Shown here in pieces: positions 14,928-20,473 of a DNA stretch of 20,473 bases. A model generated the notes under the pieces. That model had not been told where the DNA came from. It worked only from the letters and a program-made list of their open reading frames with translations, and ran no database searches. The translations under genes were made by a program, and so were the position numbers. Origin of the DNA: Omnitrophica WOR_2 bacterium RIFCSPLOWO2_12_FULL_51_8 (GTDB lineage Bacteria > Omnitrophota > Gorgyraeia > Gygaellales > Profunditerraquicolaceae); the NCBI GenBank assembly GCA_001805895.1, contig MHHD01000079.1, positions 1 through 20,473 of the forward strand, given 5' to 3'. The stretch's first letter is position 1, and each line of letters opens with the position of its first letter.

Positions 14928-15392
14928 GTGAAGAGGATAGAGGGCAATCTAATTGCCAAGGGGAAGAAGTTTGCCATTGTGGCATCACGTTTCAATGATT
15001 TTATCACCAAGGAGCTGGTCGCAGGTTGCACCGACACCTTGATTAGACACAGCGCCGAGGAAAAAGATATCAGCATTACCTGGGTGCCGGGTGCCTTTGA
15101 GGTTCCTTTAATCGCCCAGAAATTGGCTCAGTCAAAAGATTACGATGCGGTGATTTGCCTGGGGACAGTTATCCGCGGAGCGACCCCGCATTTTGATTAC
15201 ATCGCTAACGAGGCAGCCAAGGGCATAGCCAAGGTTTCGCTGGATACGGGACTGCCGGTGATCTTCGGCGTGATCACCGCGGACACTATCGAACAGGCAG
15301 TGGAGCGCGCCGGCACCAAAGACGGAAATAAGGGCCGCGATGCGGCGCTTTCGGCGATCGAGATGGCGAATCTATTGCAACAACTGAAATAA
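14928..15392 (+). CDS. ribH: 6,7-dimethyl-8-ribityllumazine synthase
   Basis: Condenses the ribitylaminouracil with dihydroxybutanone phosphate to give lumazine; members assemble into pentamers or 60-subunit shells. I start it at GTG 14928, which has AAAGGAG (14916-14922) 5 nt upstream and gives 154 residues, the family's length; a longer frame from a TTG at 14889 would translate the palindrome. Family motifs: IVASRFNDFIT, the WVPGAFEVP segment, LGTVIRGATPHFDYI with the catalytic His in PHFDY, PVIFGVITADTIEQAVERAG, and the C-terminal NKGRDAALSAIEMA. Confidence 0.97.
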   Translation: MKRIEGNLIAKGKKFAIVASRFNDFITKELVAGCTDTLIRHSAEEKDISITWVPGAFEVPLIAQKLAQSKDYDAVICLGTVIRGATPHFDYIANEAAKGIAKVSLDTGLPVIFGVITADTIEQAVERAGTKDGNKGRDAALSAIEMANLLQQLK

Positions 15393-15419
15393 TTAACACC
15401 GAAAAAATCTTAATTTTAT

Positions 15420-15503
15420 GATTACGCAGATTAAATGCAAGATTACACAGATTGCTCTACTCTGGATAATCTGTGTAATCTGTTTTTCAAAATCTGTGTA
15501 ATC
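15420..15503. repeat. CACAGAT-type intergenic hairpin repeat (copy 3)
   Basis: A perfect 13-bp stem GATTACACAGATT (15441-15453) with AATCTGTGTAATC (15468-15480) nested inside GATTACGCAGATT (15420-15432) with AATCTGTGTAATC (15491-15503; one mismatch). Fills the gap between ribH and nusB. Confidence 0.85.
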
Positions 15504-15523
15504 AATATAAACATAGGTTTTTC

Positions 15524-15955
15524 ATGCGAAAACGCACACGCGCGCGCGAATTTACCGTGCAGGTTCTTTATCAAATGGATGTTACCGGCGGCCCCGCGCA
15601 GGCGGTGCTGGATAATTTCTGGCAGGCGCAGGACCAGGAAAATGCCGGCCCGGAAATAAAAAATTTTGCCGCTGAGCTGGCGCAGGGAGTAGAGGATAAT
15701 CTGGCAGCCATTGACGTCAAGATCGCCGGTTACGCCACTAACTGGCAGTTGGAGCGGATGGCAATGGTGGATAGGAATATTCTGCGCCTGGGCTGCTTTG
15801 AGCTTACCATGCGCCAGGATATCCCGCCCAAAGTTTCCATCAACGAGGCAGTTGACCTGGCCAAGAAATATTCCGGCCCGGAAGCCGGAAAGTTTGTCAA
15901 CGCCATCTTAGATAAAATCAAGGCCGAAGTAGACAACGCAGGCCCCAAAAAATAG
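15524..15955 (+). CDS. nusB: Transcription antitermination factor NusB
   Basis: With S10/NusE, NusB binds boxA of rRNA leader transcripts and supports antitermination. The 143-residue protein shows the helical family's signatures: RTRAREFTVQVLYQMD at the N-terminus, the WQLERMAMVDRNILRLGCFEL centre and the C-terminal PPKVSINEAVDLAKKYSGPE followed by FVNAILDKI. Start ATG lies after a weak TAGG. ribH followed by nusB is a widely conserved order; here a hairpin repeat separates them. Confidence 0.97.
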   Translation: MRKRTRAREFTVQVLYQMDVTGGPAQAVLDNFWQAQDQENAGPEIKNFAAELAQGVEDNLAAIDVKIAGYATNWQLERMAMVDRNILRLGCFELTMRQDIPPKVSINEAVDLAKKYSGPEAGKFVNAILDKIKAEVDNAGPKK

Positions 15956-15966
15956 CAGGAGAAATC

Positions 15967-16008
15967 CCAAATCCCAATTTTATTTTTTGGATTTGGTAAT
16001 TGGGATTT
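15967..16008. repeat. Alternative AT-rich hairpins after nusB
   Basis: AAATCCCAATT (15969-15979) pairs with AATTGGGATTT (15998-16008); alternatively CCAAATCC pairs with GGATTTGG (15989-15996). T-rich sequence lies between the arms rather than after them, so it is not a standard terminator. The word ATTGGGATTTAT appears again at 16078-16089. Confidence 0.45.
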
Positions 16009-16011
16009 ATT

Positions 16012-16073
16012 TGGTAGTATTGCCCTTCGACAGGCTCAGGGCTATGGTGAGCTTGTCGAACCATGGTAGTATT
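16012..16073. mobile_element. REP-like palindrome flanked by a 10-bp direct repeat
   Basis: The stem TTCGACAGGCTCA (16026-16038) with TGAGCTTGTCGAA (16048-16060) has one mismatch. The 42-bp segment 16022-16063 is flanked exactly by TGGTAGTATT (16012-16021 and 16064-16073), the pattern expected when a short element inserts and duplicates its target. The TTCGACAGGCTCAGG arm recurs at 18805-18819 after the tRNA. Confidence 0.65.
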
Positions 16074-16113
16074 TGACATTGGGATTTATGGTTACGATAA
16101 AGGAATGAACAGT

Positions 16114-16926
16114 ATGAAATTTGCCGATCTGCATCTGCACACCATTTTTTCCGACGGGACATATACGCCGGAGCAGTTAGTCAGCGAAAGCATCAAGGCA
16201 GGCTTGTCGGCAATCGCTGTCGCAGACCACGACACGGTGGGAGGGATTACCCCGGCAACGGAGGCCGCTAAAGGCCGCGGGATTGAAGTGCTGCCGGCTA
16301 TAGAGCTGAGCGCAGAATACGCCGGCAGGGAAGTGCATATCCTGGGCTATCTGATTGATCAGTCTAACGGCGTATTGCTGGAGAAATTAAGCTTCCTGAA
16401 GCAAAACCGCGTGCAGCGTATTTATAAAATAATCGCTAAGCTCGAAAATATGGGCATCTCCCTGAAGCCGGAGGCGGTGTTTGAACTGGCAAGGTCGGGC
16501 ACAGTGGGTAGGCTGCATGTGGCCAGGGCCCTGGTAAAAGAGGGGCTGGCCGCAGATTTTTCGGAAGTCTTCCAGAAATATATCGGAGATAGATGCCCGG
16601 CCTATGAGTTGGGCTTTAAATTTACGCCCCGGCAGGCGATAGACTTGATTAAGCAGGCGCGGGGCATCCCGGTCTTAGCGCATCCTTATACAGTCAATGA
16701 CGACGGCATGTTGGAGGAAATCGTCGGCTGCGGGATTATGGGGTTGGAAATCTATTATCCGGAGCATTCGCAATCCCTGCAGAATTTTTACTTGGATTTC
16801 GCCAAGAGACACAACCTCTTAGCCACCGGCGGCTCAGACTGCCACGGCGAAGCTAAAAGCGAAATAAAGATCGGCTCGATCAAGGTGCCTTATCCGTTAA
16901 TCGAGAAACTGAAAGCGGCCCGATGA
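16114..16926 (+). CDS. PHP domain phosphoesterase, YciV/TrpH (RNase AM-like) family
   Basis: Metal-dependent phosphoesterase of 270 residues. PHP metal-site motifs are all present: H7 and H9 (DLHLHT), D38-H39-D40 (VADHDT), E64 (AIELS), H75 (REVHILGY), H190 (AHPYT), D242 and H244 (GSDCHG). Characterised relatives hydrolyse 3',5'-nucleoside bisphosphates or act as 5'-3' exonucleases that mature rRNA 5' ends. I start it at ATG 16114, which has AAAGGA 9 nt upstream; in-frame ATGs at 16063 and 16105 lie in the insertion repeat or too near the SD. Its stop overlaps the ribD start (ATGA), so the two are translationally coupled inside a riboflavin gene run. A role in that pathway is possible but unproven. 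Confidence 0.85.
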   Translation: MKFADLHLHTIFSDGTYTPEQLVSESIKAGLSAIAVADHDTVGGITPATEAAKGRGIEVLPAIELSAEYAGREVHILGYLIDQSNGVLLEKLSFLKQNRVQRIYKIIAKLENMGISLKPEAVFELARSGTVGRLHVARALVKEGLAADFSEVFQKYIGDRCPAYELGFKFTPRQAIDLIKQARGIPVLAHPYTVNDDGMLEEIVGCGIMGLEIYYPEHSQSLQNFYLDFAKRHNLLATGGSDCHGEAKSEIKIGSIKVPYPLIEKLKAAR

Positions 16927-18011
16927 AAGACCACGCATATTATATGTCTCTGGCGTTCAGGCTGGCCCGGAGGGCCGGCGGGGAGACTGTCCCCAACCCG
17001 ATGGTCGGGGCAGTAGTGGTAAAGAAAGGAAAAATTATCGGGCGGGGCTATCATGAGAAATGCGGCCTTGCCCATGCCGAGGCTGTGGCTTTGGATGGGG
17101 CAGGTAAATCAGCCCGCGGGGCTACCCTCTATGTGACCCTGGAGCCCTGCGCGCATTTTGGCAGGACCGGCCCTTGCGTGGACAGGATCATTAAAAGCGG
17201 GGTGAGCGAAGTCATCGTCGGAATGGTGGATCCCAATCCGCTGAATAACGGCAGGGGGATTGCCGTCCTGAGGCAGCACAAGATTAAAGTGGAGGCGGGT
17301 TTTCTGGAGGACAGACTGCGTAAGCTAAACGAACCGTTCATAAAATATATCACCCGGCGCCTGCCCTTTGTCACGGTCAAGGCCGCCCAATCTCTCGACG
17401 GAAAGATTGCCACCCGGCAGGGCGATTCCAAGTGGATTACCTCGGATAGATCGCGCGCCTTCGCTCACCGCCTGCGCCGGGATTATGACGCGGTGATGGT
17501 CGGGGTAAATACCGTATTAAGGGATAATCCTAAATTAGACGCCTGGTTTGGCCGGCGGCACCCGCGCAAGATTGTGGTGGACAGCCAGCTCAGCACGCCC
17601 GAAGACGCCTATTGCCTGACTTCTGCGCAAAAGGCGATTATCGTTACCCTGCCGGCCAGGCCGGGGCAGGAAACCGAAAACAGGCGGGTGCTTTCCCAGA
17701 AGGCGGTGATCTTGGAGGCCAAGGAGAAATCCGGCCAGGTTAACTTAAAGAGCATGATGAAGAAGCTCGCCCAGCTTGGCATTACCAATATCCTGGTGGA
17801 AGGCGGGGGGACGTTGATCGGCGCGCTCTTTGACGAAGGCCTGGTGGATAAGGTATTGTTTTTTATCAGCCCCAGGATTATCGGCGGCAAAGATGCGATC
17901 AGCTCAGTGATGGGCAAGGGCATCGCCCGGGTGGAGAAGGCGATCAAGCTAAAAGATATAAAATTAAAAAGACTAGGAGAAGATTTGCTGGTTGAGGGCT
18001 ACGTGAGATAA
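16923..18011 (+). CDS. ribD: Bifunctional diaminohydroxyphosphoribosylaminopyrimidine deaminase / 5-amino-6-(5-phosphoribosylamino)uracil reductase
   Basis: Catalyses the second and third steps from GTP in riboflavin synthesis. The 362-residue protein has an N-terminal zinc deaminase (about 1-145) with H51-A-E53 and C76/C85 (LEPCAHFGRTGPC; the common GRTPPC has Gly for the first Pro) and a C-terminal reductase (about 146-362) opening with PFVTVKAAQSLDGKIA and including SKWITSD, DAVMVGVNTVLRDNP and LVEGGGTLIGALFDEGLVD. The start is fixed by the ATGA overlap with the PHP gene. ribE follows after 49 nt. Confidence 0.97.
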   Translation: MKDHAYYMSLAFRLARRAGGETVPNPMVGAVVVKKGKIIGRGYHEKCGLAHAEAVALDGAGKSARGATLYVTLEPCAHFGRTGPCVDRIIKSGVSEVIVGMVDPNPLNNGRGIAVLRQHKIKVEAGFLEDRLRKLNEPFIKYITRRLPFVTVKAAQSLDGKIATRQGDSKWITSDRSRAFAHRLRRDYDAVMVGVNTVLRDNPKLDAWFGRRHPRKIVVDSQLSTPEDAYCLTSAQKAIIVTLPARPGQETENRRVLSQKAVILEAKEKSGQVNLKSMMKKLAQLGITNILVEGGGTLIGALFDEGLVDKVLFFISPRIIGGKDAISSVMGKGIARVEKAIKLKDIKLKRLGEDLLVEGYVR

Positions 18012-18031
18012 TTGAGACAAGAACCTACAAC

Positions 18032-18057
18032 TTAGTGTATCACTAAAAGATTTTTTT
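18032..18057 (+). terminator. Weak terminator-like hairpin between ribD and ribE
   Basis: TTAGTG (18032-18037), loop TAT, CACTAA (18041-18046), then AAGA and seven T residues (18051-18057), ending 3 nt before the ribE start. The 6-bp, AT-rich stem is weak, so it would at most attenuate. Confidence 0.3.
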
Positions 18058-18060
18058 ACC

Positions 18061-18651
18061 ATGTTTACCGGAATCGTGGAAGAGCTGGGAGAGGTGAGGG
18101 GGTTGTTGCGGAGCGGCGGGGCAGCCGCCATTAAGATCAAAGCCGTCAAAACCTCGGAAGATACGCGCGTCGGCGACAGCGTTGCCGTCAACGGCGCCTG
18201 CCTGACCGTGGTAAAGCAAGAGGATGGGATTTTCGTTTTTGAGGTTATCCCTGAGACGCTTAAGGATACCAATTTGGGGGCCCTGAAGATCGCGGAAAAG
18301 GTCAACCTGGAGCGCAGCCTGAAGGTGGGCGACCGGCTCTCAGGGCACTTTGTCACCGGGCACGTTGACTGCCTGGGGCTAATCCGCCGGAAAGATTACC
18401 GCCAGAATAATTTACGCTTAGAGATAGCCATCCCGGCGCAATTCCTCGCCTATTGCTTGCCTAAAGGCTCGATCGCGGTGGACGGCGTCAGCCTGACCCT
18501 GCAGGACAGGAAAGCTAATTGCATCGACGTATACCTGATTAAGCACACCCATACAGGTACCACCCTGGGTCTTAAGGGGCCTTCCGATAAGCTAAATATC
18601 GAATTCGATATCCTCGCCAAGAAATCATCCCTTAACGTCAGCAGCGTTTAA
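18061..18651 (+). CDS. ribE: Riboflavin synthase, alpha subunit
   Basis: Dismutates two lumazine molecules into riboflavin and the pyrimidine that RibH reuses. The 196-residue product begins with the diagnostic MFTGIVEELG and contains two lumazine-binding repeats: SVAVNGACLTVV and the ERSLKVGDRLSGHFVTGHVD segment in the first half, then KGSIAVDGVSLTLQD and the IKHTHTGTTLG stretch in the second. Start ATG has no SD and lies directly after a T-run. It completes the set ribBA-ribH-ribD-ribE. Gene symbol follows the RibE usage for riboflavin synthase; E. coli calls it ribC. Confidence 0.97.
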   Translation: MFTGIVEELGEVRGLLRSGGAAAIKIKAVKTSEDTRVGDSVAVNGACLTVVKQEDGIFVFEVIPETLKDTNLGALKIAEKVNLERSLKVGDRLSGHFVTGHVDCLGLIRRKDYRQNNLRLEIAIPAQFLAYCLPKGSIAVDGVSLTLQDRKANCIDVYLIKHTHTGTTLGLKGPSDKLNIEFDILAKKSSLNVSSV

Positions 18652-18654
18652 TTA

Positions 18655-18683
18655 TTGCCAACCCCCCATATTTTTGTTATACT
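18655..18683 (+). promoter_or_regulatory. Probable promoter of tRNA-Pro
   Basis: TTGCCA (18655-18660), 17-nt spacer, TATACT (18678-18683), placing the transcript start about 30 nt before the mature tRNA 5' end. Confidence 0.55.
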
Positions 18684-18722
18684 AAGTTAATTTTACGGCT
18701 GAATTTTTCCTCACGGTTTAAA

Positions 18723-18800
18723 CGGGGCGTGGCTCAGTTTGGCTAGAGCGCTTGGTTCGGGACCAAGAGGTCGACAGTTCAAATCTGTCCGCCCCGACCA
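18723..18800 (+). tRNA. tRNA-Pro (anticodon CGG)
   Basis: Full cloverleaf: acceptor CGGGGCG (18723-18729) with CGCCCCG (18790-18796); D stem GCTC/GAGC; anticodon stem CTTGG/CCAAG with loop TTCGGGA, anticodon CGG at 18758-18760; 5-nt variable loop; T stem GACAG/CTGTC with loop TTCAAAT. The CCA end is encoded (18798-18800). It reads the proline codon CCG. A palindromic repeat begins 5 nt after the CCA. Confidence 0.97.
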
Positions 18801-18804
18801 TCCG

Positions 18805-18851
18805 TTCGACAGGCTCAGGATGGTCGCCCTGAGCGAAGTCGAAGGGCGACC
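18805..18851. repeat. REP-like palindrome directly 3' of the tRNA
   Basis: Two competing stems: TTCGACAGGCTCAGG with CCTGAGCGAAGTCGAA (18805 to 18843), and the perfect GGTCGCCC (18822-18829) with GGGCGACC (18844-18851). Same family as 16026-16060. It could mark the end of the tRNA transcript, though no T-run follows. Confidence 0.75.
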
Positions 18852-18925
18852 AGATTTGACTTGGTCAGAGATTAGCCTAATATCTTCCATTTTATCCCGC
18901 CCCAGTTTTGTTTCTCAGATTTTCG

Positions 18926-18954
18926 TTTTACTTATCTCTAATTTATGCTAAAAT
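18926..18954 (+). promoter_or_regulatory. Possible promoter of the acylphosphatase gene
   Basis: TTTTAC (18926-18931), 17-nt spacer, TAAAAT (18949-18954), about 55 nt before the start codon. The -35 match is weak. Confidence 0.35.
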
Positions 18955-19009
18955 CAGCAGTGTCTTTTAGGAAGCAGGCATTTTCCTTTCCCCTGGGGCG
19001 ATATTCTCC

Positions 19010-19282
19010 ATGAAAAAAGAAGTTCACGTTTTTTATTCCGGCAGGGTCCAGGGGGTGGGGTTCCGCTTCAGCGCCCGGCAGATTGCCGGTAATCTGGGTA
19101 TTGTTGGTTGGGTGAAGAATCTCTCTGACGGCAGGGTTGAGCTTATTGCCCAGGCGGAAGAAAGGGCCTTAAAGGATTTCCTTTCCCAGCTCAAGAGATT
19201 ATTCTCTGCCTATATAAACGATATTCAGCTGGACTGGCAGGAGCCCCGGACGGAATACAGGGAGTTCAGGGTTGAGTTTTAG
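19010..19282 (+). CDS. acyP: Acylphosphatase
   Basis: Small cytosolic enzyme hydrolysing acyl phosphates such as carbamoyl phosphate and 1,3-bisphosphoglycerate. The 90-residue product has normal family length, the signature GRVQGVGFR with catalytic Arg19 and the GWVKNLSDG segment with Asn37. The C-terminus EYREFRVEF matches the last strand of the fold. No good SD precedes the ATG. It is followed by two hairpins and then the metallophosphoesterase gene. Confidence 0.95.
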   Translation: MKKEVHVFYSGRVQGVGFRFSARQIAGNLGIVGWVKNLSDGRVELIAQAEERALKDFLSQLKRLFSAYINDIQLDWQEPRTEYREFRVEF

Positions 19283-19289
19283 CGTGTCC

Positions 19290-19351
19290 TATCCCGACTC
19301 ATAAGCGGTGTAAAAATTTTATGCTAAAATTTTTGCACATTCGTCGGGATA
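19290..19351. repeat. Long two-part palindrome after acyP
   Basis: Outer TATCCCGAC (19290-19298) with GTCGGGATA (19343-19351), perfect; inner GTGTAAAAATTTTA (19308-19321), loop TGC, TAAAATTTTTGCAC (19325-19338), 13 of 14 paired. It may act as a transcript end for acyP. It does not share obvious words with the other families except the ATAAATTCGGCC that follows. Confidence 0.8.
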
Positions 19352-19356
19352 AATTC

Positions 19357-19406
19357 GGCCAGACAACTTACGTTCACTCGCTACGCTCGTTCCGTAAGTT
19401 GTGGCC
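19357..19406. repeat. Palindromic repeat with CTCG-rich loop (copy 3), abutting a start codon
   Basis: GGCC (19357-19360) plus ACAACTTACG (19363-19372) pair with CGTAAGTTGT (19393-19402) plus GGCC (19403-19406); AAAT/ATTT extend the stem to 19412. The loop TTCACTCGCTACGCTCGTTC resembles the loops at 3931-4009 and 13537-13589, while the stem is different. The next base is the A of the ATG of the metallophosphoesterase. Confidence 0.8.
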
Positions 19407-19412
19407 TCATTT

Positions 19413-20141
19413 ATGCGCTACGCGATTTTGGGAGACATCCACTCTAACCTCGAGGCCCTGACCGCGGTGATGCAATCCGCCAGGGGAGAGGCAATCGGCC
19501 AATACATCTGCGCCGGGGACATCGTCGGTTACGCCGCCAACCCCGGGGAATGCGTAAAAATTGTCAGAGACGGCTGCGTTATCGCCGTTGCCGGCAACCA
19601 CGACTGGGCAAGCGTCAACCTTTTTGGCCTGGAATACTTTAACCCGGAGGCGCAGGAGGCGCTGTATTGGACCAGGCGCAATCTCGGGCAGGAAGAAAAA
19701 GATTTCCTCATCGGATTGAAGCTTACCTTTAAGCATGACGATTTTACCCTTGTCCATAGCGCCCTGAACAATCCCCGCGATTTCAATTATCTTAGCGACG
19801 GGTATGCGGCCGAAGAGACCTTCAGGTTGATGCAGACCGATATCTGTTTCATCGGGCATACCCACATTGCCGGCATGTTTATTAAGGGCGCTGATGAGAA
19901 AATAGCCTTTCGCAGGGATGAGTCAAGCGAGATCGTTCCCGGCAATAAATATATCATTAATGTCGGGAGCGTGGGCCAGCCCCGCGACGACGATATCCGG
20001 GCCGCCTACTGTATTTTTGATACCGCAAGCCGGAAAATTCGCATCAAAAGGGTGGATTATGACGCCGCCGCCGCCCGGGGAAAGATTATCGACAGCGGCC
20101 TGCCGAAATTCTTAGGCGAGCGGCTACTCTTGGGCAGATGA
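19413..20141 (+). CDS. Calcineurin-like metallophosphoesterase, YfcE/MJ0936 type
   Basis: Di-metal phosphodiesterase of 242 residues. Motifs in order: D8-x-H10 (GDIHSN), G35-D36 (CAGDIVGY), G61-N62-H63-D64 (AGNHDW), the VHSA segment, GHTH (IGHTHIAGMF) and the C-terminal NVGSVGQPRDDD stretch typical of the YfcE-like subgroup. Known relatives cleave phosphodiesters in vitro but their cellular substrates are mostly unknown. I prefer ATG 19413 (MRYAILGDIHSN) to the in-frame GTG 19401, which lies inside the preceding hairpin. No SD is visible, and a stem-loop ends directly at the start codon. Confidence 0.9.
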   Translation: MRYAILGDIHSNLEALTAVMQSARGEAIGQYICAGDIVGYAANPGECVKIVRDGCVIAVAGNHDWASVNLFGLEYFNPEAQEALYWTRRNLGQEEKDFLIGLKLTFKHDDFTLVHSALNNPRDFNYLSDGYAAEETFRLMQTDICFIGHTHIAGMFIKGADEKIAFRRDESSEIVPGNKYIINVGSVGQPRDDDIRAAYCIFDTASRKIRIKRVDYDAAAARGKIIDSGLPKFLGERLLLGR

Positions 20142-20178
20142 TATAATGCATTATCCAAAGAATAATACCCGTATCTAA

Positions 20179-20282
20179 ACACAGATGCACACAGATATAA
20201 AAAAAGATACACACAGATATTATTCATCCGTGTGCATCCGGAAAACCTGCTGTTTGACAGCCGTATCTGTGTGAATCTGTGT
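20179..20282. repeat. CACAGAT-type intergenic hairpin repeat (copy 4)
   Basis: Arms ACACAGATGCACACAGATA (20179-20197) and TATCTGTGTGAATCTGTGT (20264-20282) pair with a single mismatch. Inner words ACACACAGAT and ATCCGTGTGC give further pairing. Fills most of the gap between the metallophosphoesterase and ligA. The remaining bases up to 20332 show no clear promoter. Confidence 0.85.
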
Positions 20283-20332
20283 ATTGTGAATCTACATAGA
20301 ATCATTTAAGTATTAATTAACAGAACATTGTG

Positions 20333-20473
20333 ATGCAGGAAATAAAGAAAAAAATCGAATCCTTAAGGGACAAGATCCGGCGCCACGACTACCTTTATTA
20401 TGTCTTGAGCCAGCCGGAGGTCTCGGATAAAGAATACGACGAATTGATGCGGCAGCTCAAGGGCCTTGAGGAG
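20333..20473 (+). CDS. ligA: NAD-dependent DNA ligase, N-terminal fragment (cut by window end)
   Basis: The first 47 residues of what should be a protein of about 670 residues. They match domain Ia of bacterial NAD-dependent ligases: a leading helix (KKKIESLRDKIRRHDYLYY) followed by SQPEVSDKEYDELMRQL, the YYxxxxPxVSDxEYDxL pattern that contacts the NMN half of NAD. ATG 20333 is chosen; GTG at 20330 is directly in front and in frame, and neither has an SD. The catalytic lysine and the rest lie beyond the window. Confidence 0.93.
   Translation, partial: MQEIKKKIESLRDKIRRHDYLYYVLSQPEVSDKEYDELMRQLKGLEE

Noticed and set aside
15435..15659. Open frame of 74 codons before and across the nusB start
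   Set aside because: It reads the CACAGAT-type repeat and then the wrong frame of nusB.
16076..16104. TTGACA followed 17 nt later by GATAAA upstream of the PHP gene
   Set aside because: The -10 match is poor and the start would fall on the SD itself; not strong enough to call a promoter.
18739..18951. Open frame of 70 codons overlapping the tRNA
   Set aside because: It begins inside tRNA-Pro and translates the REP-like repeat; not a gene.
20143..20154. Perfect palindrome ATAATGCATTAT after the metallophosphoesterase
   Set aside because: AT-rich 12-mer without a clear partner or conserved position; probably chance or the edge of a repeat.
8731..20282. CRISPR-like spacing of CACAGAT repeats
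   Set aside because: Repeats are inverted, degenerate and scattered in separate gaps; there are no regularly spaced direct repeats and no cas genes.

Overview
This window looks like chromosomal DNA of an uncultured-type bacterium. The set of housekeeping genes (rpsO, pnp, ftsK, rodZ-like, rimO, pgsA, pgpA, a full riboflavin set, nusB, ligA), the abundance of small palindromic repeats between genes, and the secreted multidomain subtilase suggest a member of Candidatus Omnitrophota or a close relative. That assignment is an inference from gene content and style; nothing in the window proves it. All genes are on the + strand except the pair cinA-thpR.

Layout. 1-4057: an accessory region with one long exported S8 (subtilisin-like) protease followed by about 390 bp packed with palindromic repeats. 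4058-11372: a core run that starts from a near-consensus promoter and a perfect Shine-Dalgarno: rpsO, pnp, ftsK, a RodZ-like protein, rimO, pgsA, several of them translationally coupled through 4-nt stop/start overlaps. 11373-11736: a gene-free stretch holding a 187-bp MITE-like element flanked by an 8-bp direct repeat and then a CACAGAT-type hairpin repeat. 11737-13333: pgpA, then the convergent minus-strand pair cinA-thpR. 13327-18651: the riboflavin region, which begins with an FMN riboswitch and intrinsic terminator and runs ribBA, ribH, nusB, a PHP phosphoesterase, ribD, ribE. 18655-20473: tRNA-Pro(CGG), acylphosphatase, a YfcE-like metallophosphoesterase, and the first 47 codons of ligA.

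How the genes work together. RibBA, RibD, RibH and RibE supply every dedicated enzyme from GTP and ribulose 5-phosphate to riboflavin except the phosphatase step; the FMN riboswitch gives feedback control over at least ribBA. PgsA and PgpA are consecutive steps to phosphatidylglycerol. S15 and PNPase form the classic rpsO-pnp pair. RimO modifies ribosomal protein S12.

The most striking unexplained content is not protein coding. At least five kinds of palindromic repeat occupy nearly every intergenic gap, and several abut or supply start or stop codons. Two insertions carry recognisable target duplications: the MITE-like element at 11382-11584 and a short REP-like hairpin at 16012-16073. The FMN-riboswitch promoter and the cinA promoter are divergent and share almost all of their -35 hexamer. 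I did not find a clear new defence system, CRISPR array or toxin-antitoxin module.
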